Source of the DNA: Vitellaria paradoxa
Lineage: Eukaryota; Streptophyta; Magnoliopsida; Ericales; Sapotaceae
Assembly: GCA_019916065.1 (NCBI GenBank)
Contig: CM034236.1
Coordinates: 18,778,805 to 18,842,804 of the forward strand
Direction: 5' to 3'
Length of the DNA stretch: 64,000 nt
Positions 11,186 to 22,529 of this stretch are shown in pieces. The notes beneath the pieces are model-generated. The model did not search any database. It was not told the DNA's origin and was given only the letters and a program-made list of their open reading frames with translations. Made by a program: the position numbers and the translations under genes. Each line of letters begins with the position of its first letter. The stretch's first letter is position 1.

Positions 11186-11750
11186 TTTAGAGATTCAGTG
11201 AAGCTTTGATCAACCTTTGGTTCAGATTCTTGGCATTGCTGAGGAGCATCGGTCTCATTCCTTGGAATTTGTTTCTTCCTTGAGTAAACGAGAAATTCGT
11301 TGGTACCCGTTGTTGTTCCATTACTGATTCTGTTAAGTTTGTTAGCTGGTTTTATAGAATTCAGACTTGGGTCGTCATTAGTTAAAACACTCAGTTCTGT
11401 GTTGATGAAAAAATTTGGTTCATCCTCCATTGTTGGTTGTAAAACATAATCTGAATCTTCAACTAGGCACCAAAGATTTAGTGAAGCTTTGATCAACCTC
11501 AGTTTTAGATTCTTGGCATTGTTGAAGAGCATCGGTCTCATTCCTTGGAATTTGTTTCTTCCTTGAGTAAATAATAAGTTCTTTGGTATCCATTGTCGTT
11601 CTATTACTGATTCTGTCTAATTTGTTAGCTGGCTTTATAGAATTCAGACTTGGGTCATCATTAGTTAAAGCACTTGGTTCTATGTTGATGAAAAAATTTG
11701 GTTTATCCTTCATTATTGGTTGTAAAACATAATCCGAACCTTCAACTAGA
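11186..11750 (-). repeat. 283-bp tandem duplication inside Copia-2
   Basis: Positions 11191-11467 and 11474-11750 align without net gaps at an offset of exactly 283 bp, for example CTTCAACTAG at 11457 and 11740. Both copies encode the post-integrase linker (KQIPRNETDA, DPSLNSIKPANKL). Because 283 is not a multiple of three, the duplication shifts the frame. Confidence 0.9.
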
Positions 11751-12713
11751 TTTTCCCCCTGAAGATGAGTTTCAAAGAAAGGTTTGGACTGAAAAAAGGG
11801 TACATCCATGGTGACAAACAATTTTTTTGAAATAGGATCATAGCATTTGTGTCCTTTCTGATTTGGAGCATAGCCTGCAAAGACACACTTCCCCGCCCTT
11901 GGATCTAATTTGCTGCGGTTGTGAGCATGAATATGAACAAAAACAAGGCGTCCAAACACCCTTAGTGGTAAGTTGGAAGACAATTTGGATATGGAAAAGT
12001 TTTTTGAAAAACACTTGTGAGGTGTCTGGAAGTTTAAAAATATTTGTAGGCATTTGATTTATAAGATTCGTGGCTATAAGAATGGCTTCACTCCAAAGAT
12101 ACTTAGGAATCTTATTTGTAAGTGAAAGTGCTCTAGCAACTTCTAAAATGTGTTTGTTTTTCCGTTCAGCCACCCTATTTTATTGACGTGTATCATTGTA
12201 GAAACTTTGATGGATTATACTTTTTTCCAGAAAATATTTTCCTAAGACTTTGTTAAAGTATTCTTTGCCATTGTCTCCTCTAAAACTTTTTATTTTTTCT
12301 TGAAATTGTGTTTCCACCACAGTGTAAAAATTTTTGAAAACCTCTTTTACTTTGAATTTTTCTTTTAGCAAATATACCCAACTTAACTTGTGTGATCATC
12401 AATAAAACTAACAAACCTTTTTTTTCTAGAAATTGTTGAAACTCTAGATGGTCCCCATACATCGCTGTGGATAAGTGTAAAGGGTTTTGATGGCTTGATA
12501 TGGTTTTGGAGGGAAACTTGAATGGTGGTGTTTAGCTAATTCACAAATCTTACATTGAAATGAAGATGGACTTTTATTTTTAAACAAATTTGGAAACAAG
12601 TGTTTTAAATAATGAAAATTTGAATGTCCTAATCTATAATGCCATAGCATAACATTATTGTCACTAGAAACAGAAATAGATTTAGAACAGGTTCTTTGAA
12701 TTTGTTTACTCAA
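11751..12713 (-). pseudogene. Copia-2 integrase with GAG-pre-integrase zinc motif
   Basis: Minus-strand readings give LWHYRLGHSNFHYLKHLFP and FQCKICELAKHHHSSFP (the HHCC zinc-binding GAG-pre-integrase), SFRGDNGKEYFN (integrase core Asp), then MAERKNKHILEVARALSL, LWSEAILIATNLINQMPT and GRLVFVHIHAHNRSKLDPRAGKCVFAGY. The order is correct for copia integrase, which joins the cDNA to the target. Several frameshifts separate the blocks (about 12180, 12370, 12460). Confidence 0.9.
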
Positions 12714-12719
12714 CTCAGT

Positions 12720-13075
12720 TCCATCTTTAAAGAAATAGAGACCTCCCCTTTCTCTAGCATTGCTAATTGTCTTCCCTGAAACTAGTTCCTAAAATTCACA
12801 CCGAGAGGAATAGAAATTAGCTTGACACTTGAGATCATTAGTTAACTTTCTGATTGACAAAAGATTACAAGACAATTTTGGTACATGAAGGACATTATGC
12901 AGAGTTAAGGAAGGAGATATAACAATGGATCCCATCCTAGCTATTGCCGAGAGAGAACCATCTGCAACCTTGATTTTTTTGTTCTCTGCACGTGGTTATA
13001 AGTTGAGAAAAAGTTGGAGCAACTTGTCATATGATCATTGCTCCGGAATCTATGGTCCAAGAGTTGGTTTGACTA
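12720..13075 (-). pseudogene. Copia-2 protease (retropepsin) region
   Basis: Minus-strand 13059-13039 encodes WTIDSGA, the retropepsin active-site motif, followed out of frame by ENKKIKVADGSLSAIARMGSI and VLHVPKLSCNLLSIRKLT, which is the region joining copia protease to GAG-pre-integrase. The active-site aspartate is intact, but frames change several times. Confidence 0.8.
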
Positions 13076-13084
13076 GGATTGACA

Positions 13085-14160
13085 CTAAGGAGAGCAGTAA
13101 CAAATGTACTTTTTTGGGCCAGAGAGCAAGAAGGATTTACTGTGGGTTGTGGAAGTTGAAAATATTTGTGTAAATGCTCTAGTTGTTCCTTTGTGAATGG
13201 AGATGCTTCTTAATTGACTTTCTGCCCCTATTTTCTTCACGAGTAGCTTGAAATGCACGGTTATTCCTTGGTTTCTTCCTCCAATTTGATGGCTTTCCAT
13301 GGATCTTTCAGCACGTCCAGGTTTGTTGCAGTGATCGCAACAAGTTTTCTTTCTTTTGTCCCCTTCAGGTTCAATACTCCTTGAAACAAGGGCTGAATTC
13401 TCAGTTTCTGTGGCAGGTTTTGGTTCCCGACTACTTAGCATCACTTTTCTTCTGGTTTCTTCTCTTCTAATCTCAGAGAATGCTTCACCGAGTGATGGCA
13501 AAGGTTTTTTTTCCAAGAATTTGAGCCCTGACCTCGTCCAGATCACGATTGAAGTCTACCAAGAATAGATACACACGATCATTCTCCTCCTTTTTTCTTA
13601 CTTTCACACTATTAGCAGGACATTCTTGTTCATCATTATAACACTGATCCAATTCTTGTCATAGTGAGACCATTTCATTATAATAAATAGTAACTTCTTT
13701 TTCACCTTGTTTGGATTGCCAAAGTCTGGTTCTCAAATCAAAAATCTGAGATGAGTTTTCTAAATCTAAATAGGTTTCTTGAACGGCCTCCCATACATCT
13801 TTTGTAGTGAGTAGAAAGAGATAGGGTTTACCTATGGTTTGCTCCATCGAGATGATGAGCCAAATAGTGATTAGGGAGTTTTCGAATCTTTATGTACTTA
13901 GCTTTAGATCTTGTTCCGCTGGTCGTTCCACTTCACCAGTTAGATACCCAAGTTTCCCCCTTCCATCGTTTGCCAGTTTCATGGATTGAGCCCACTCCAG
14001 GTAGTTTTTTCCATTTAATTTGTGAGAGGTTAAATGGAATGAAAAACTCTAGAAAAAGTGGTCTATTTCTTTGTTTGTCATGGTTGTCCCTTTTTTAGAA
14101 CTCTCTGCAGTTGTGTCAGAAGAACCTGTGGTTCTTCCAGCTCCTGTCATGGCCATTTTG
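13085..14160 (-). pseudogene. Copia-2 gag
   Basis: Minus-strand segments contain IGKPYLFLLTTKDVWEAVQETYLDLENSSQIFDLRTRLWQSKQGEKEVTIYYNEM (UBN2/gag domain, positions about 13820-13660, shown here only as landmarks KDVWEAVQETY and TRLWQSKQG) and LGKKPLPSLGEAFSEIRREETRR (13500-13430). A zinc knuckle beginning CDHCNKPG follows, but its histidine is arginine and its last cysteine is serine. The start is probably near 14155, where the plus strand shows CAT of an ATG. It is broken near 13850 and 13640. Confidence 0.85.
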
Positions 14161-14186
14161 ACCATTTTATAAGTAGATCAAGAGAT

Positions 14187-14198
14187 GCTCTGATAGCA
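14187..14198 (-). other. Copia-2 primer-binding site
   Basis: The minus strand reads TGCTATCAGAGC, one base from the initiator tRNA-Met site TGGTATCAGAGC, directly abutting the LTR. Confidence 0.8.
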
Positions 14199-14485
14199 TG
14201 AAAGTTTTGGAGAAAAAGCATCTTCATATTCATCATATTTTCTGATGAGAAAGAAGTAGAATATAAAGAGAAACATGGTAACAGCCCTACCATTGAGTCC
14301 CATATTTCTAGCAAAAATCAATCCTTTAATTTAAGGGATAACTATGGAATGAAACCAACTATGGAGATTTCTGATATCTCCTTATTTAATACAATAAAAT
14401 CAGAATCAAATCTCTAGAAACCAGAAACTAATTTCCTAGAAATCAGGAACTAATTCCTAGGCTTGATTTTCCTAACTATCCTACA
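14199..14485 (-). repeat. Copia-2 5' LTR
   Basis: Runs from TGAAAGTTTTGG to CTATCCTACA and matches 9152-9440. The exact GTGGG target duplicate follows at 14486-14490. Confidence 0.93.
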
Positions 14486-14490
14486 GTGGG
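14486..14490. other. Target-site duplication of Copia-2, right copy (GTGGG)
   Basis: Exact copy of 9147-9151. Removing 9152-14490 rejoins the two LINE reverse-transcriptase halves. Confidence 0.92.
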
Positions 14491-15075
14491 GAGATACAAT
14501 ATGGTCATTTCTCATCTATGGTTTGCGATGAAATAATCTTTTTTTTTAGAAAATTGTGAACGTTAAAGTGTCAAACGGTGGAATTATTCTGTAGATTTTT
14601 GAGTGGTGCTCAGGTCTAAAGTTAATCTGAATAAAGGCTTCGTATCTGGTATTAATCTCAACTTTGATCAGTTGAATTCATTGAGTCTTAGATTAGGTTG
14701 CCATTTGGCTTTTTGGCCAATTGACTTTTTATGGTTGCCCTTAGGAGGTAAACCTAACTCAATTCAGTTTTGGAATCCTATGGTAGACAAAATTAAAAGG
14801 TTAGAGGGTTGCAAGAGAGCTTTTCTCTTCAGGGATGGCAGATTAATACTTGTTCAAGCTGTTTTGTCTAGCATTCTAGTATACTACATGTCCATTTTGA
14901 AGATGACCATTAAAATAGCCCAAACCATTGAAAAACTTATCAAGGAATTTTTGTGGGAAGGGTGGGGTAAAGGGAACAAAGATCATTTAATTAACTGGGA
15001 TTCTGTTTATCTTCCCAAATTGAAAGGGGGATTAGAAATTGGAAACATTGTTAATAGGAACATAGCACAGTGAAG
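14491..15075 (+). pseudogene. LINE, second half of reverse transcriptase
   Basis: Third piece of the LINE. At 14500-14550 a reading of HL.FADEIIFFF replaces the L1 catalytic FADDT motif: one base appears deleted and the second Asp is Glu. From 14603 an open frame continues with GLKVNLNKGF, LGCHLAFWPIDFLWLPLGG, KRAFLFRDGRLILVQAVLSSI, YYMSILKM and KEFLWEG...INWDSVYLPKLKGGLEIGN, matching the segment after the polymerase core in plant L1 ORF2. Similarity fades near 15110, so the 3' end is missing. Confidence 0.88.
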
Positions 15076-16176
15076 TAAGTGGCAGTGGAGGTGTTTCTTT
15101 GAGTACTAATGAGTACTAGTGAGAACAATGCCATTGATGAGCATGCAACAATGATTGATGAGGACCATTTAGAAGAATAAGTTTATTGTCGAAGTGTTTG
15201 GTGACTTGGGTGATGTTGAGTCTTGCATGACTATACCACCAAAAGAGGATAACAAGGTCATACAGAAAAATAGTAAGAGCATTGCAGATAGTGGAATCAA
15301 TGCCTTCTCTTCTTGCCCTATGCTCTATGCGGGGTGGATGTTTATGCCTAATTCCTGCTGTGTCCCTTGGGATTTTCTCCTTCCTGTTGTAGTGTCTTCT
15401 TTGAAGTTTGATTCCTTGTATTTGGAATTCTATCGGAGTTAGCAGAATCTCTTGCGGGAGTTGAGTTCTTTTCACCAAGAGAGTTGGTGGGAACACTAGG
15501 TTCATTCCACCATTTATGCATGTTCATAAACTTTGGGAGAAGTTTGCACTCCTGCTTTGTTCATAGCCTAGTGATTGAATGCTGGAATGCATGGTTTCAA
15601 CTCGATTGAGTTGAGTTTCTTCCCGTACTGGGAGAATTGATGGGATATCAACTATATACTTCTCCCTAAGTTATTAAATAAAGAAACACTCTCTTAAAAC
15701 TATATATATCTTCCTAAGTTGTTAAATAAAAAAGCATTCCTCCTCCTCTCTCTTTCTCTCTATGAATTCCTCTTTAACTATATACATCTCTAGGTTGTTA
15801 AATAAAGAAACATTCCCTTGAATGGTTTATTAGTCTCCCCTAGCATGGCCTTCCACAGGGCATGAATTTTAATTTGCTTTTATGTTTTTCTATTTAAAGA
15901 GGTGCATGCGTTGATAGAGGTTGTTGTTGAATATTATGAATTGTTATTGAAATAAAGCTTGTAGTAATATTATGAATTTCTTCTATGTTTCACATCAAAA
16001 ACCCATAGTGTAATGATGGAAGTGGACCTAAAAATGTACCAACTACTTTATTATTTTAATCTTTAGTCAAATTCTTTGTACTTCAGTTCACATGATGGGA
16101 AATTCAAACTGCACTGGTTTTAAATTTGTTTCCACATTTTCTTTACATACGTTCCTACCCTCACTCCCAAAAAAAT
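15076..16176. other. Unassigned non-coding stretch
   Basis: No gene or recognisable transposon domain. Short open frames at 15116-15505 (minus) and 15194-15442 (plus) have no family motif that I recognise and overlap each other. The right part holds the short repeat described separately. Confidence 0.5.
15645..15815 (+). repeat. Three diverged copies of a roughly 55-75 bp unit
   Basis: The phrase AACTATATA...CTAAGTT(A/G)TTAAATAAA(G/A)AA recurs near 15649, 15699 and 15777, with a CT-rich spacer between copies two and three. The function is unknown. Such internal repeats are common in LTRs and transposon leaders. Confidence 0.6.
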
Positions 16177-17590
16177 AAGTGAAAGTTCCAAACAAAGTTT
16201 TAAACTTGATTGCGAAATGCTACGTTTACACCGCCTCCTCTTATACCTTGACTTACACCTGGCCAAACGACGTTGTTTCCCCCCCCCAAAAAAAAGTTGT
16301 TTTGAAAGAGAAGGGCCAGCGTCTGCCATAGCTATGGGTGAATCGAAGATCCTTCTCGGCCATCCAGTAAATTCTATCTCTTTCGGTCCGCCCTGATTTT
16401 TAATTCTTCTTCTCTCTTCTCCGACATTGCCATTTGTGTGTTTGTTTCGTACTCAGATTTCGTCGACAGAATCCTCGCAGAGTTTCTTGTAGTCTTTTGT
16501 CAACGCTGGTAGAGACCCTTCTCGGCCATCCGGTAAATTCTACATCTTCTGATCTGCCTGATTTCTAATTCTTCTTTTCTCTTCTCTGGCATCATCATTT
16601 GTGTGTTTGTTTCGTACTCAGATTCCGTTGGCAGAAGCCTCACAGAGTTCCCTGAAGTCTTTTGTCAACGCTGGGAACTCTGTGAGGCTTCCATCGGCGG
16701 AATCTGAGTACGAAACAAACACACAAATGGTGATGCCAGAGAAGAGAGAGAGAGAATTAGAAATCAGGCGGACCGAAAGTGGTAGAATTTACCAGATGGC
16801 CAAGAAGGGGCTTTGATTCACCCATAGCCATGGTAGATGCCCTTCTTTTTCAAAATAGCTTTTTTTGGGAGGGGAGGGGGAAGGCAAAACGACGTCATTT
16901 GTCTAGGTACAAGCAAAGGTGTAAGAGGAGGCAGTGTAAGCGTAGCATTTCGGAACTTTAATCTTGATTAAAGGTTGAATTTCGCGTATATTTAGCTTAA
17001 TGATTGAAATGCAAAATTCAAGGACAAGAATTTGAAAACTCAAATCATGTCAGGCAGAGATTAAGTTTTAATGAGGGAATCCCTGTAGATTCAATCAAAG
17101 TTAACCCATCAGACATGACTGAACTTGGCCTTTACTACGTTTCAAAAGATTTACCATTCCACTACGTTTACAGCCAGCCACGTAGCACTGGCAGCAGTCG
17201 ACCTATCTTTACTCTTTCTTTGGTGGACGCATGAGCAAAAGAAGAAACACAAAACGACAACGCTTGTAGCAATAATTGTTTGTCTTCATCCATTCACCTC
17301 ACACCATGTTTTGCAACTTCATTCCTCATCTCACACCTTCCACAGGCTAAAAAAATCTCATTCATAGAATACTAAAAAATAAATAATAATTAAATAATAA
17401 GTACTCATCTTCCCCATGTCCTACATTTTAAAACCAAATTTGAAGAATTTTTTTTCGGTGACATTTGATTTACATTTTTTTTTAATTTTCTATTCTCTAT
17501 TTTTTGTTTTAAAATTTAATTTCAAAAATATTAAAAAAACATTTATGTGTCATTTTATATACCTATTTTGGGCTCATTTTTCATTTTGCA
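16177..17590 (+). repeat. Direct repeat copy A (interrupted by the foldback element)
   Basis: 16177-16211 plus 16961-17590 match 20436-21090 in the same orientation. Shared phrases include AAGTGAAAGTTCC, GACATGACTGAACTTGGCC, TGGACGCATGAGCAA and CATCCATTCACCTCACACCA. The AT-rich right end is more diverged. No conserved domain is visible. It is probably two copies of one unclassified element, or the ends of one larger element. Copy A also has a short extra segment near 17132-17175. Confidence 0.8.
16212..16952. mobile_element. Foldback-type element with long inverted repeats
   Basis: The left end reads GAAATGCTACG(T/C)TTACAC(C/T)GCCTCCTCTTA.ACC; the reverse complement of the right end reads nearly the same. 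The arms continue inward as an almost complete hairpin: 16630-16652 (AAGCCTCACAGAGTTCC) is the exact inverse of the start of the right arm at 16673, leaving a loop of about 20 bases. The left arm contains a tandem duplication of about 165 bp (16351-16510 and 16517-16674). No transposase is encoded. Copy B of the host repeat lacks the element, so it is an insertion. The flanks share CTTGATT, but the exact target duplication is unclear. Confidence 0.85.
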
Positions 17591-17856
17591 TTTTTGAAAA
17601 TAAGGATAACAACTCAAAACGCATTTGATTATTTGTGTTTTCAAAATCTGTTTTAAAAAATAGAAAATGAATTTACACAAAGAAAATGCAAAATGAGAAA
17701 GTCATTTTAAGTATTTTTAACTTAAGGCAAGAAAAATATCAAAATATAGAAAATATAAAATGTCAAACTAAATGCGTCTTTTGTTTTCCTTATTTTGGAA
17801 TTTTCAAAACATAAAACACATAAAATAAAAAATAGAAAACAAAAAATAGAAATGCA

Positions 17857-18278
17857 TGTTAGAATATTATTGGGCTTCTATTAATTATTTGGTGAAGACT
17901 GAATGTAATACAACTATAATAAGATAATTATTTGGGATTTATTTGTTATATACATCTAATTAATAAGATATAATTGGACGGTTTAATGTAAACCCTTGAA
18001 TCTAATAGTAGCCTGTAATGGGAGGGCCTTATTTGAATCTATAAATATAACATATTGGTTATGTCTCCACTCCACTTTTAATTTTGAAAGCCTAGTATTT
18101 TGGTTGTCCAATTGAAAACCATAGTTGTGAATAAGAAAAAAAAAGTGAAATCCCTAACTATCTATTGTGCGCACTAATCATACTAAACAATCAAGATAAT
18201 TGCGATTAATACAGGTATGAGTTTTATCTCTTAACTTTAGTGTTCTAATATTCATATATGAATTTTAAGTTTATTACA
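17857..18278 (+). repeat. Candidate solo or truncated LTR
   Basis: Begins TGTTAGAATATTATTGGG and ends TTATTACA. A TATAAATA box lies at 18040-18047. Three bases beyond the end, TAGTGTCAGAGCC (18281-18293) matches 11 of 13 bases of the initiator tRNA-Met priming site. I find no second LTR or coding interior, so this would be a truncated element. Confidence 0.5.
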
Positions 18279-18293
18279 TGTAGTGTCAGAGCC

Positions 18294-19637
18294 TGACGCA
18301 TATAGATTCAAAACTTTTACGATTTAATTTATTCAATTATTTAATTTCAGTTTAGTTCGATCTTGTTACCGTTTTGTCTTATTTTGCTTTAGATCTAATT
18401 TTCTGTCTTTGATATTATTTTTATTGAATTTAATTCTTAAAAATTCTAAAATTTTAAATTAAATCTACAATATGTTTAAAATTATTTTCGGAGTAATTTT
18501 TGCACTGAATAAAAATTCTGTCTAATATTTTTGAATATTCTCCGCGCCGTCTCTGTTGGTTTATTTTGTTCAAATGATATGAAAAGCACTGAGTACTTGC
18601 AAGGTAAAAATAAAATATATATAAAAATAAATTAAAGGATACTTCAAAATAATCAATTCACTGGAATGTTGCCAACGTTTAGTGGATTGTCGGAATTGAA
18701 GTTTGATTTCACTGGAATGTTGCCAATCATGATTCGATTTAATGGGGGGTTTTACAATTATTTTCCACTATTTCAACGTCATGATATATATATGTTCGTA
18801 TTTGCTTTTGGTAAGAAAAGTTAATTTAATGCTTGAAAGGACAAAATCAAATTAAATTTATTTATTTTTTTTCTAAGTAAAAGAAATTTGGATTAAATAG
18901 AAAAACACTTTATATCATCGTGAGGCATTCTACATTACTTACAAAATGGGATAAATTAGATTTAATTATTTTTTCATGTAACAGATTTTATATATAAATA
19001 AATATATATATATTTAACGTGTTATAATTAAACCTCCATAGCTTAGGCAAAGGAAAGAATTTAAAATTTATTTAAACATTATTCTTATTTAATAAAAAGT
19101 AGCTTTCATTGCTTTATATTTTCTACATGGTTGATTGAATGATTTATATGAAATGTTGTTAATTTGTTTGTAATATCGAATGATTGCTTAATATTAAGAG
19201 ATTTTTTATTTTAAATAATTATTTAATGACTTGCCAACAAATATATATGATTAATTTGTAAATTTTAAAATTAGATTTCATCACCAATTTTCCAAAGAAA
19301 AGTACTTTGAATTAGATATATAGTCGTCGCATATCAGTTGGAGTTATCAAATTTATTGAATAAATAATATAAAATAATGAAGAAATGGAATTTCAAATAT
19401 CTAAGATAATTCATTCCATTGATTTTTAAACTGTTATTCACACCATTCAATGGAAAATATTATCTCTTTATTTGAAACTTGGTTCAAACCTTGATTTTTA
19501 GTTCTTCAACTATCTAATCCCTTAGAACGATACTTAAAAATTCATTGAATATTAATTGTGCAGTTATGAGAATAAAATTACTTAATCAAAATGAGTAGTC
19601 ATCTTATTGGTACAAAAATAACTCTGGACACGTGATG
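18294..19637. other. AT-rich stretch without recognised genes
   Basis: No open frame with a recognisable domain. A short direct repeat (TCACTGGAATGTTGCCAA) occurs at about 18658 and 18708. Otherwise it is AT-rich intergenic-like sequence. Confidence 0.5.
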
Positions 19638-20290
19638 TGTTACCGAGCAACGAGGGAAAGAGCTCAGCGAGGTCAGAGTACTTAAAGGGTGATTGACGCT
19701 GGGTCTCACCTCGTTGTCAAATTGAATGAGTATAAGTCCTAACCATAAATGCAAAATAATCATAAATAAATTAACTTAATTGTTTAAGAGTTAACTTAGT
19801 TACTATACCACTCTACAAATGACAGATAGAAGTAACATTTGGGTGTCCAAGATAGCAAATCCAATCAATTCAGACACCCATTTTGTCTATGCACATTAAA
19901 TGTAGAGTAGGGGCATTAAATGAGAATAGAAAGATATTTAAAAAAGGCGGAAATTACTGTATACTATAATATATATATATACGAGATAAACAATGATTAC
20001 AATCTAATTATTATTTATTAATTTATTTATATTGTCTAACTATAAATACAACGCTTAACTCTAAAATCCAGATACGCTCTCTATTGTCAACATAATGCTG
20101 TTTTCTCTTTTTTCTATAAAATACTTCAAGCTCTTGCTGACTTTACCATCGAAGGGTTTTCAAGTCGAGGACTCTCTTCCGACCATAACTTTCTATTTCT
20201 TTGTGTTCGGCAGGCTTGTTTTCAAGTTTTCAGTTGACGTGGAGAGTAAGTTCCGATAAGAAAGATTTTATTACTGCACACATCTCTTAC
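19638..20290 (+). repeat. LTR-like segment (low certainty)
   Basis: Starts TGTTACCGAGCAACGAGG, has a TATAAATA box at 20041-20048, and then a pyrimidine-rich, GC-richer leader-like stretch (20090-20250). This layout resembles an LTR promoter and R region. No partner copy, priming site or polypurine tract is visible. Confidence 0.3.
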
Positions 20291-20339
20291 TCAAACAAGA
20301 GAATTAAAAATTATAATTCTTTTCTCCTAAACTCCCAAA

Positions 20340-20366
20340 CATAATATATATATATATATATATATT
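20340..20366. repeat. TA microsatellite
   Basis: Uninterrupted TA dinucleotides. Similar TA tracts occur near 6742, 7162, 7532, 24943 and 53308. Confidence 0.9.
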
Positions 20367-20435
20367 TTTCCTTCTCTCTTCCTTGCATGCCACTATATAT
20401 ACATACACAATTTTTTTTTTTTTTTGTCCTAAAAG

Positions 20436-21090
20436 AAGTGAAAGTTCCGAACAAAGTTTTAAACTTGATTAAAGGATGAATTTCGCATATATTTAGTTTA
20501 ATGATTGAAATGCAAAATTCAAGGACGAGAATTTGAAAACGGAATTCATCTTAGACCATCAAATCATGTCACGCTGAGGCTAAGTTGATTAGGGAATCCC
20601 TGTATATTCAAACAAAGTTAACCCATCGGACATGACTGAACTTGGCCTTACAGCCAGATACGTAGTACTTGGAGCAGTCGGCCTTTCTCTGCTCTTTCTT
20701 TCGTGGACGCATGAGCAACCGAAGAAACACAAAACGACAACGCATCCAGCAACATTAATTCTTTCCTTCATCCATTCACCTCACACCACTTTTTGCAACT
20801 TCCATTCCTCATCTCACACTTTCCACAAGCTAAAAAATGTCTCATTCATAAAATACTAAAACAATAAAAAATAAATAAAATTAAATAATACTTATTTTCT
20901 TCATATCTTAATTTTTAAAACCAAACTTGAAAATTTTTTTAGGGTATTTTTGAAACTAATATTGAAATGGTAAACTTGCATTTTTATTTTGTATTTTTAT
21001 TTTTTATTGTTTATTTCTTGTTCTGAGATATGATTTTAAAAATATTAAAAAATATTTAATTTATCATTTTTTGTTTACTATATTTTGTAA
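20436..21090 (+). repeat. Direct repeat copy B (uninterrupted)
   Basis: Matches copy A at 16177-17590 but without the foldback insertion. Its continuous TTTTAAACTTGATTAAAGG serves as the empty site. Short open frames in both strands here are conserved in copy A only because the DNA is duplicated. No domain is recognised. Confidence 0.8.
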
Positions 21091-22529
21091 ATTCTTAACG
21101 TTCCAAATCAGGAAGATCTAAAATAACTTTTGAGTATTTTGCATTTTACATATAAACTAGAAACTCGTTTTCTATTTCTAAAATAGGTTTTAAAAATATG
21201 AGTGTTCGAATGTGTTTTGACTATTTTTGTTAATTTTAGAAGTACAAAGTAAAAAATGGACTTAAAATAAATATACTAAATAAACCCTCAGTGTTTTCTT
21301 CGTTCGATTTTCTTAAATGACAATGTGGTTTCTTCGTTCAATTTTCTTAAATGACAATGTGGAGCTTCATGCATCGGTGGTGCTTGTATTTCATTGGCAT
21401 TTCATATTAAGAAATTAGTTGCAATAAAATTATGAAAAACAATTAAAAAAATGAAAGGAAATGTATAGTAATTGGTTTACCATTTCAATATTAGTTGCAT
21501 ACATGAGCTTCAGGAATTCTCTTTATGATATGAAAATTTTGGTCTAAAATAACTCATGTGCGTGCACAATTACCATAAGTGTGCGTGGTAACTCTCCAGG
21601 CCTATATATTTGGTGTCAAAAGTCGTTTTTTTTTTTTTTTTTTTTTTTACCTTTTTTATATATTATTTTTTAAACAAAAACTAATTTTACTTTTATTTTT
21701 AGTAACTTTTGAACTTTTTTTTTTTAGTCATATTCTTTATACTCAAAAAAAAATAAAAAATAGAAGAGCCAACATACTGGTAAAAAAATATTGATTTTTT
21801 CACTGTATTGAAATTTTTTTATTTTTAATTTTTTCCATATTTTTAAAAATAATTAAAATGCCTAAAAGCTATTAAATAAGAAAATTAAATCAAAATTTTA
21901 TTAAAAATATATATAACGAAAAAAAATAGAAGTTAGAAAAAATTAGCAATATACTCTTTGATTTATGAATTAAAGTAAGCCTCAATGGTCCACAATTCTC
22001 ATTAATAATTAAAAAAAAAAGCGTGGACTTTTCCTATAGAAAATGGTATACAACTAATAGAAAATAATCACGTAATAATTGATATATTTTTATTATAAAT
22101 AGGGGCATTCACATCATTTTATTTTATTTTTGTAACTCAAGGTGTTTGAACTATTTTGTGCATAGGAAGTTACCCTAAGATGTTACTAGTTGAGTTAACT
22201 ATCAAAGTTGACATTCACATCACACTACAATCAGGAAAACATTTTTTATTAAAAGAACAAAATACTAAAATAATGTTACAGTGCATTTTTATAAATAGTA
22301 TATTAAATATACATTATTTTAAAGTTATAAACCACATCACATAGACAATATTCCTAATTAAATTTTTAATTATGTTAAATACCATTAGAATTATCAGCAT
22401 TTTTTAAAATTTGTACCACACGCTAGATATCCTAAGCGCGGTGTCAAACAATTTATGTGCATGTCTCTGAAGCTAGAGTAAAGCTCATCCTTATTCCTGT
22501 CCCAAGAATAATCAAAATACAAAAACAAA
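21091..22529. other. AT-rich stretch without recognised genes
   Basis: Contains a T homopolymer near 21627-21649 and long A/T runs. No coding, LTR or terminal-repeat structure recognised. Confidence 0.5.

Larger units (their letters stand above)
9152..14485 (-). mobile_element. Copia-2, complete LTR retrotransposon inserted in the LINE
   Basis: The 5.3-kb element has LTRs at 9152-9440 and 14199-14485, an exact GTGGG target duplication, a polypurine tract beside the left LTR and a priming site beside the right LTR, so it reads on the minus strand. Gag, protease, integrase, reverse transcriptase and RNase H segments follow in Ty1/copia order. By eye the LTRs differ at about 25-28 of 288 positions (about 90 percent identity), so it is an older insertion than Copia-1. 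All coding segments are broken. It carries an internal 283-bp duplication. Confidence 0.95.

Noticed and set aside
15116..15505. 129-codon minus-strand frame and overlapping plus-strand frame
   Set aside because: No recognisable domain on either strand; left as unassigned.
17101..17367. Open frames conserved between 17125-17367 and 20632-20859, with a hydrophobic segment
   Set aside because: Their conservation is explained by the DNA duplication; reading frames differ in length and no domain is recognised.
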